Shown in pieces: positions 61,194 through 64,000 of a stretch of DNA of 64,000 nucleotides. Source of the stretch: an uncultured Eubacteriales bacterium (GTDB lineage Bacteria; Bacillota; Clostridia; Oscillospirales; Acutalibacteraceae); NCBI GenBank assembly GCA_934725425.1, contig CAKVAX010000001.1:186001-250000 (forward strand). The letters run 5' to 3'. The translations under genes were made by a program, and so were the position numbers. The notes beneath the pieces are model-generated. The model ran no database searches, was not told the origin of the DNA, and saw only the letters and a program-made list of their open reading frames with translations. Every line of letters begins with the position of its first letter. Within the stretch, counting starts at the first letter, position 1.

Positions 61194-61793
61194 ATGGATT
61201 GGTTTAAGTACGAAAAATTATATAATGATAACGGAAATAAAATAGTTTGTGGTATTGATGAAGCGGGTAGGGGTCCACTGGCGGGAAGTGTGTACGCCGC
61301 TGCGGTTATTCTGCCCGAAAACACTATAATAGACGGGGCAAATGATTCCAAAAAACTTACCGAGAAAAAAAGAGAATATCTTTTTGAGGTGATAAAAGAG
61401 AAAGCCTTATCGTATAACATCTCTTTTTCTACGCCCGAAGAAATAGAAGAATACAACATATTAAATGCTACATTTTTGGCGATGAGACGTGCTGTCGAGG
61501 GTTTAAAAATAAAACCCGATGTGGCATTGGTTGACGGCAACAGACTGCCGGAACTTGGAATAGAATCTCACTGTATAATAAAAGGAGACAGCCTATCAGA
61601 ATCTATAGCCTGTGCTTCTATTTTGGCCAAAGTAACTCGAGATCGAGTTATGAAGAAAGAGGCAGAAATTTATCCAGAGTATGGTTTTGAAAAACATAAA
61701 GGTTATGGTACTGCTTTCCATACAGAAATGATAAAAAAATATGGTCCGTGTCCTATCCACAGAAAAAGCTTTCTGAGGAAAATATTAAAATGA
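61194..61793 (+). CDS. rnhB: Ribonuclease HII
   Basis: It degrades RNA in RNA-DNA hybrids and removes single ribonucleotides. The 199 aa protein has CGIDEAGRGPLAGSVYAAAV (catalytic Asp and Glu), DSKKLTEKKRE, VDGNRLPE and ASILAKVTRDR. It overlaps yraN by four bases (ATGA). Confidence 0.97.
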   Translation: MDWFKYEKLYNDNGNKIVCGIDEAGRGPLAGSVYAAAVILPENTIIDGANDSKKLTEKKREYLFEVIKEKALSYNISFSTPEEIEEYNILNATFLAMRRAVEGLKIKPDVALVDGNRLPELGIESHCIIKGDSLSESIACASILAKVTRDRVMKKEAEIYPEYGFEKHKGYGTAFHTEMIKKYGPCPIHRKSFLRKILK

Positions 61794-62173
61794 ACTGCAG
61801 TAAAAACAAGGGAAATATAGGCGAATTTACCGCAAGAAACTACCTTACAACCGTAAAAAACATGAAAATTTTGACAAATAATTATCACAGTAGATACGGT
61901 GAAATAGATATAATTTCATGCACAGATAAATATATTGTTTTTGTGGAAGTAAAAACCAGAAAAAAGGGAGCTCTTTACCGAGGTGCAGAAGCTGTTGATA
62001 AAGCCAAAAGAATTAAGATGATAAAAACAGCGATGATATTTTTATCAGAAAATAACATTGCCCTTCAGCCTAGATTTGATGTTGTGGAAATCACTACTTT
62101 TAAAAATAAAGAATCACAAATAATTCATTTTGAAAATGCTTTTGATATAGGAGAATGCGATGAAGTATTTTGA
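61790..62173 (+). CDS. YraN-family (UPF0102) nuclease-fold protein
   Basis: The 127 aa protein starts at the ATG at 61790 behind TGAGGAA, overlapping the rnhB stop. It has the family pattern G-x-x-GE in KGNIGEFTARNYL, then YGEIDIISC and FVEVKTRKK (E-x-K of a PD-(D/E)XK-like fold). Function unknown, always near rnhB. It overlaps the next gene by 14 bases. Confidence 0.93.
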   Translation: MNCSKNKGNIGEFTARNYLTTVKNMKILTNNYHSRYGEIDIISCTDKYIVFVEVKTRKKGALYRGAEAVDKAKRIKMIKTAMIFLSENNIALQPRFDVVEITTFKNKESQIIHFENAFDIGECDEVF

Positions 62174-63053
62174 TTTACACTGTGATACAATTTATGAACT
62201 GGTAACCAAAAATAAAAACATTAATAAAAATGATTTACATATATCTTTGGAAAAATGCAGCAATCTAGAGAAGTACTTCCAATGCTTTGCGGTATGGATT
62301 CCGGATAATTTAAGAGGGAAAGAAGCTTTAACTTTTTTTGATTTGTGCAGAAAAAAATTTTTGGATATACTTGATAATCATTTCCAGAAAAATTTCACTC
62401 CCATACTTACGGTAGAGGGAGGCGCTGTACTTGGAGGAAACCTTGATAATATAAGATACCTTAAAGAAACCGGCGTTAAAATTTTGACACTTACTTGGAA
62501 CGGCACATGCGAAATAGGTGATGGCTCAGGCGTGAAAAATGCAACGGGCCTAAGCGATTTTGGCAAAAAAGCTGTCAAAGAGTTAGAAAATCAAAATATA
62601 GTTATTGATGTTTCTCATGCAAGCAAGAGCCTTTTTTATGACGTGGCTGAAATTTCGCAAAAGCCCTTTATCGCTACTCATTCCAATTCCTACAAAATTT
62701 GTCCCCACCGCAGAAATTTAGATGATGACCAGTTTAATGTCATAAAACAAGCGAGAGGAATTGTAGGAATAACTTTCTGCAAAGATTTTTTAAAAGAAAA
62801 TTCGGATTATGTAACTTTTGATGATATCAGAAAGCATGTGGATCATTTTTTAGACTTAGGCGGAGAAGATACAATAGCATTCGGCAGTGATTTTGACGGT
62901 GCTGTAGTGCCTGAATGTATTGATTCTATCGGAAAAATTAATAATTTGTATGAATACATGTGTATTAAAAATTACAAAGAAAATATTTTGAAAAAATTAT
63001 TTTTTGAGAACGCTTATAATTTTTTGATAAAAAATAATGAAAGTAGGGATTAA
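62160..63053 (+). CDS. M19-family membrane-dipeptidase-like protein
   Basis: The 297 aa protein matches renal dipeptidases (Peptidase M19). The zinc ligands are in FDLHCDTIYEL (H-x-D), LTVEGGAVLG (Glu), VSHASKSLF and ATHSN, and the C-terminal Asp in GSDFDGAV. It would hydrolyse dipeptides, often with a D-residue. The stop is followed directly by the next gene. Confidence 0.92.
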   Translation: MKYFDLHCDTIYELVTKNKNINKNDLHISLEKCSNLEKYFQCFAVWIPDNLRGKEALTFFDLCRKKFLDILDNHFQKNFTPILTVEGGAVLGGNLDNIRYLKETGVKILTLTWNGTCEIGDGSGVKNATGLSDFGKKAVKELENQNIVIDVSHASKSLFYDVAEISQKPFIATHSNSYKICPHRRNLDDDQFNVIKQARGIVGITFCKDFLKENSDYVTFDDIRKHVDHFLDLGGEDTIAFGSDFDGAVVPECIDSIGKINNLYEYMCIKNYKENILKKLFFENAYNFLIKNNESRD

Positions 63054-63743
63054 GTGTCAATTTATGCTATTTCCGATCTTCATTTATCTTTAGGGGTAGA
63101 TAAACCGATGGATATTTTTGAAGGATGGGATAATTATGTAGAAAGACTAAAAAATAATTGGACTGAAAAAATTTCTGCAAATGATACCGTGGTTATTGCA
63201 GGTGATTTATCATGGGGAATGAATTTTGAAGAAAGCTATGAAGATTTTAAATTTATAGACAGTTTGCCGGGAAATAAATTACTCATCAAAGGAAATCATG
63301 ACTATTGGTGGTCAACAAAAAATAAAATTGAAAATTTTTTTAAGAGCAATAATTTCACTTCTCTGTCGCTTATATATAATTCTACTGTACGTGTAGGGGA
63401 ACATTGTATATGCGGCACAAGAGGGTGGATGTGCAATTCGTACGACAGAAATAATAAGAAAATTTATCTTAGAGAAATAGGAAGATTAAAGGCTTCTTTG
63501 GATGCTGCAAAAAAGCTTGGCGGCGAACCAATAGTATTTCTTCATTACCCTCCCGTGTACAATTTTGAAGAATCTAAAGAAATTATTAATATTTTGATTG
63601 AAAGAAAAGTAAAAAAATGTTATTATGGACATATTCATGGTAGCGGAGCTAACAAAAAGGTAAAATCAGGAAATTATAAGGGAATAGATTTTAATCTGAT
63701 TTCTTGTGATTACTTAAAATTTTGCCCCAAATTTGTGGTATGA
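63054..63743 (+). CDS. Calcineurin-like metallophosphoesterase
   Basis: The 229 aa protein starts with GTG at 63054 right after the M19 stop. Metal motifs: AISDLHLSL (D-x-H), VVIAGDLSWG (GD), IKGNHDYWW (GNHD), LHYPPVY and YYGHIHGSG (GHIH). The substrate is unknown; the family includes cytoplasmic phosphodiesterases and phosphatases of varied specificity. Confidence 0.9.
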   Translation: MSIYAISDLHLSLGVDKPMDIFEGWDNYVERLKNNWTEKISANDTVVIAGDLSWGMNFEESYEDFKFIDSLPGNKLLIKGNHDYWWSTKNKIENFFKSNNFTSLSLIYNSTVRVGEHCICGTRGWMCNSYDRNNKKIYLREIGRLKASLDAAKKLGGEPIVFLHYPPVYNFEESKEIINILIERKVKKCYYGHIHGSGANKKVKSGNYKGIDFNLISCDYLKFCPKFVV

Positions 63744-63806
63744 GCCGAACTTATGAATATGGGATACATATTAATTTGTTTTATAATTGAAAGGATTGAT
63801 TTTTAA

Positions 63807-64000
63807 ATGGAATTAAAGTCGTCAAATAAAGTGGATGTCAACCGTTGGGAATTAGAAATTTTTATTTCTCCCGAAGAATTTAACAAGGAAGTAGATAAAA
63901 TTTTTGACCGCAAAAAGAAAAATATTTCTGTACCCGGATTCAGAAAAGGTAAGGCTCCAAGAAAGTTCATTGAAAAATTTTATGGAGAAGGAATATTCTA
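63807..64000 (+). CDS. tig: Trigger factor (3' end outside window)
   Basis: The last 194 bases encode the ribosome-binding N-terminus of trigger factor. Codons give LEIFISPEEFNKEVDKIF and the signature PGFRKGKAPRKFIEKFYG (ribosome-docking motif G-F-R-x-G-K-x-P). It starts at the ATG at 63807 behind AAAGGATTG. It is a ribosome-associated folding chaperone and peptidyl-prolyl isomerase. Confidence 0.93.
   Translation, partial: MELKSSNKVDVNRWELEIFISPEEFNKEVDKIFDRKKKNISVPGFRKGKAPRKFIEKFYGEGIF

Noticed and set aside
1..64000. CRISPR arrays, insertion sequences, integrase or complete prophage
   Set aside because: I saw no regularly spaced direct repeats, no transposase or integrase motif, and no capsid, tail or terminase genes. 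The amidase/holin pair is the only phage-like element.

Overview
The window is a low-GC (roughly 30 to 35 % by eye), standard-code stretch of a Firmicutes genome, most likely Clostridia. This rests on the gene content and order: RsmH next to a FtsL-like gene, FtsE/FtsX with an M23 hydrolase, dnaX-ybaB-recR behind an SRP RNA, a YhaO/YhaN pair, an EcfA1-EcfA2-EcfT-TruA block, RuvC-RuvA-RuvB-GlmM, a PduL phosphotransacylase, and a SpoIID-like/peptidoglycan-binding protein. TGA is used as a stop codon and strong AGGAGG-type ribosome binding sites precede most genes. I cannot name the genus.

Layout. Bases 1-13,100 are housekeeping genes on the + strand: the end of a transketolase subunit, a short GlmU, Prs, Pth, TlyA, NadK, PduL, RsmH, FtsL-like, a PucR-type regulator, then a cell-separation operon (FtsE, FtsX, M23 hydrolase, PDZ-less S41 protease, ComF). 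A secreted cysteine-protease-like protein follows (13.2 kb). From 14 to 32.6 kb most genes are on the - strand: Nth, RecR, YbaB, DnaX with the SRP RNA upstream, DUF5711, TruA, the ECF module, a methyltransferase, GlmM, RuvBAC and RecD2. The YhaO/YhaN pair is the + strand exception. RadC and a TM2 protein come next.

Bases 34-57.5 kb are an accessory region built for contact with other cells. It holds two large cell-surface proteins (567 and about 2,219 aa). Between them are a tandem pair of exported enzymes, a group II PLP decarboxylase and a eukaryote-type tryptophanyl-tRNA synthetase that carries a signal peptide. A TrpXYZ-type ABC transporter follows, behind an attenuator-like leader that encodes an 18-residue peptide with Trp and Tyr codons. 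Then come a secreted PARP-like ADP-ribosyltransferase, divergent from a double-glycine-leader protein with a macrodomain-like C-terminus. Further on are alanine dehydrogenase, an endolysin/holin pair, a decayed Rhs/DUF4329 toxin locus with two related immunity genes, tRNA-Leu(CAA), and the SpoIID-like protein. Bases 57.6-64 kb return to housekeeping: an M14 peptidase, phosphohexomutase, RbgA, RNase HII, YraN, an M19 dipeptidase, a metallophosphatase, and the start of trigger factor.

The most interesting material is the set of eukaryote-resembling exported proteins (USP-like protease, eukaryal-type TrpRS, PARP-like transferase, macrodomain-like protein) and the peptide-encoding leader of the tryptophan transporter. 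Together they suggest an organism living in close contact with eukaryotic hosts. Every such assignment here comes from reading motifs by eye, not from a database search.
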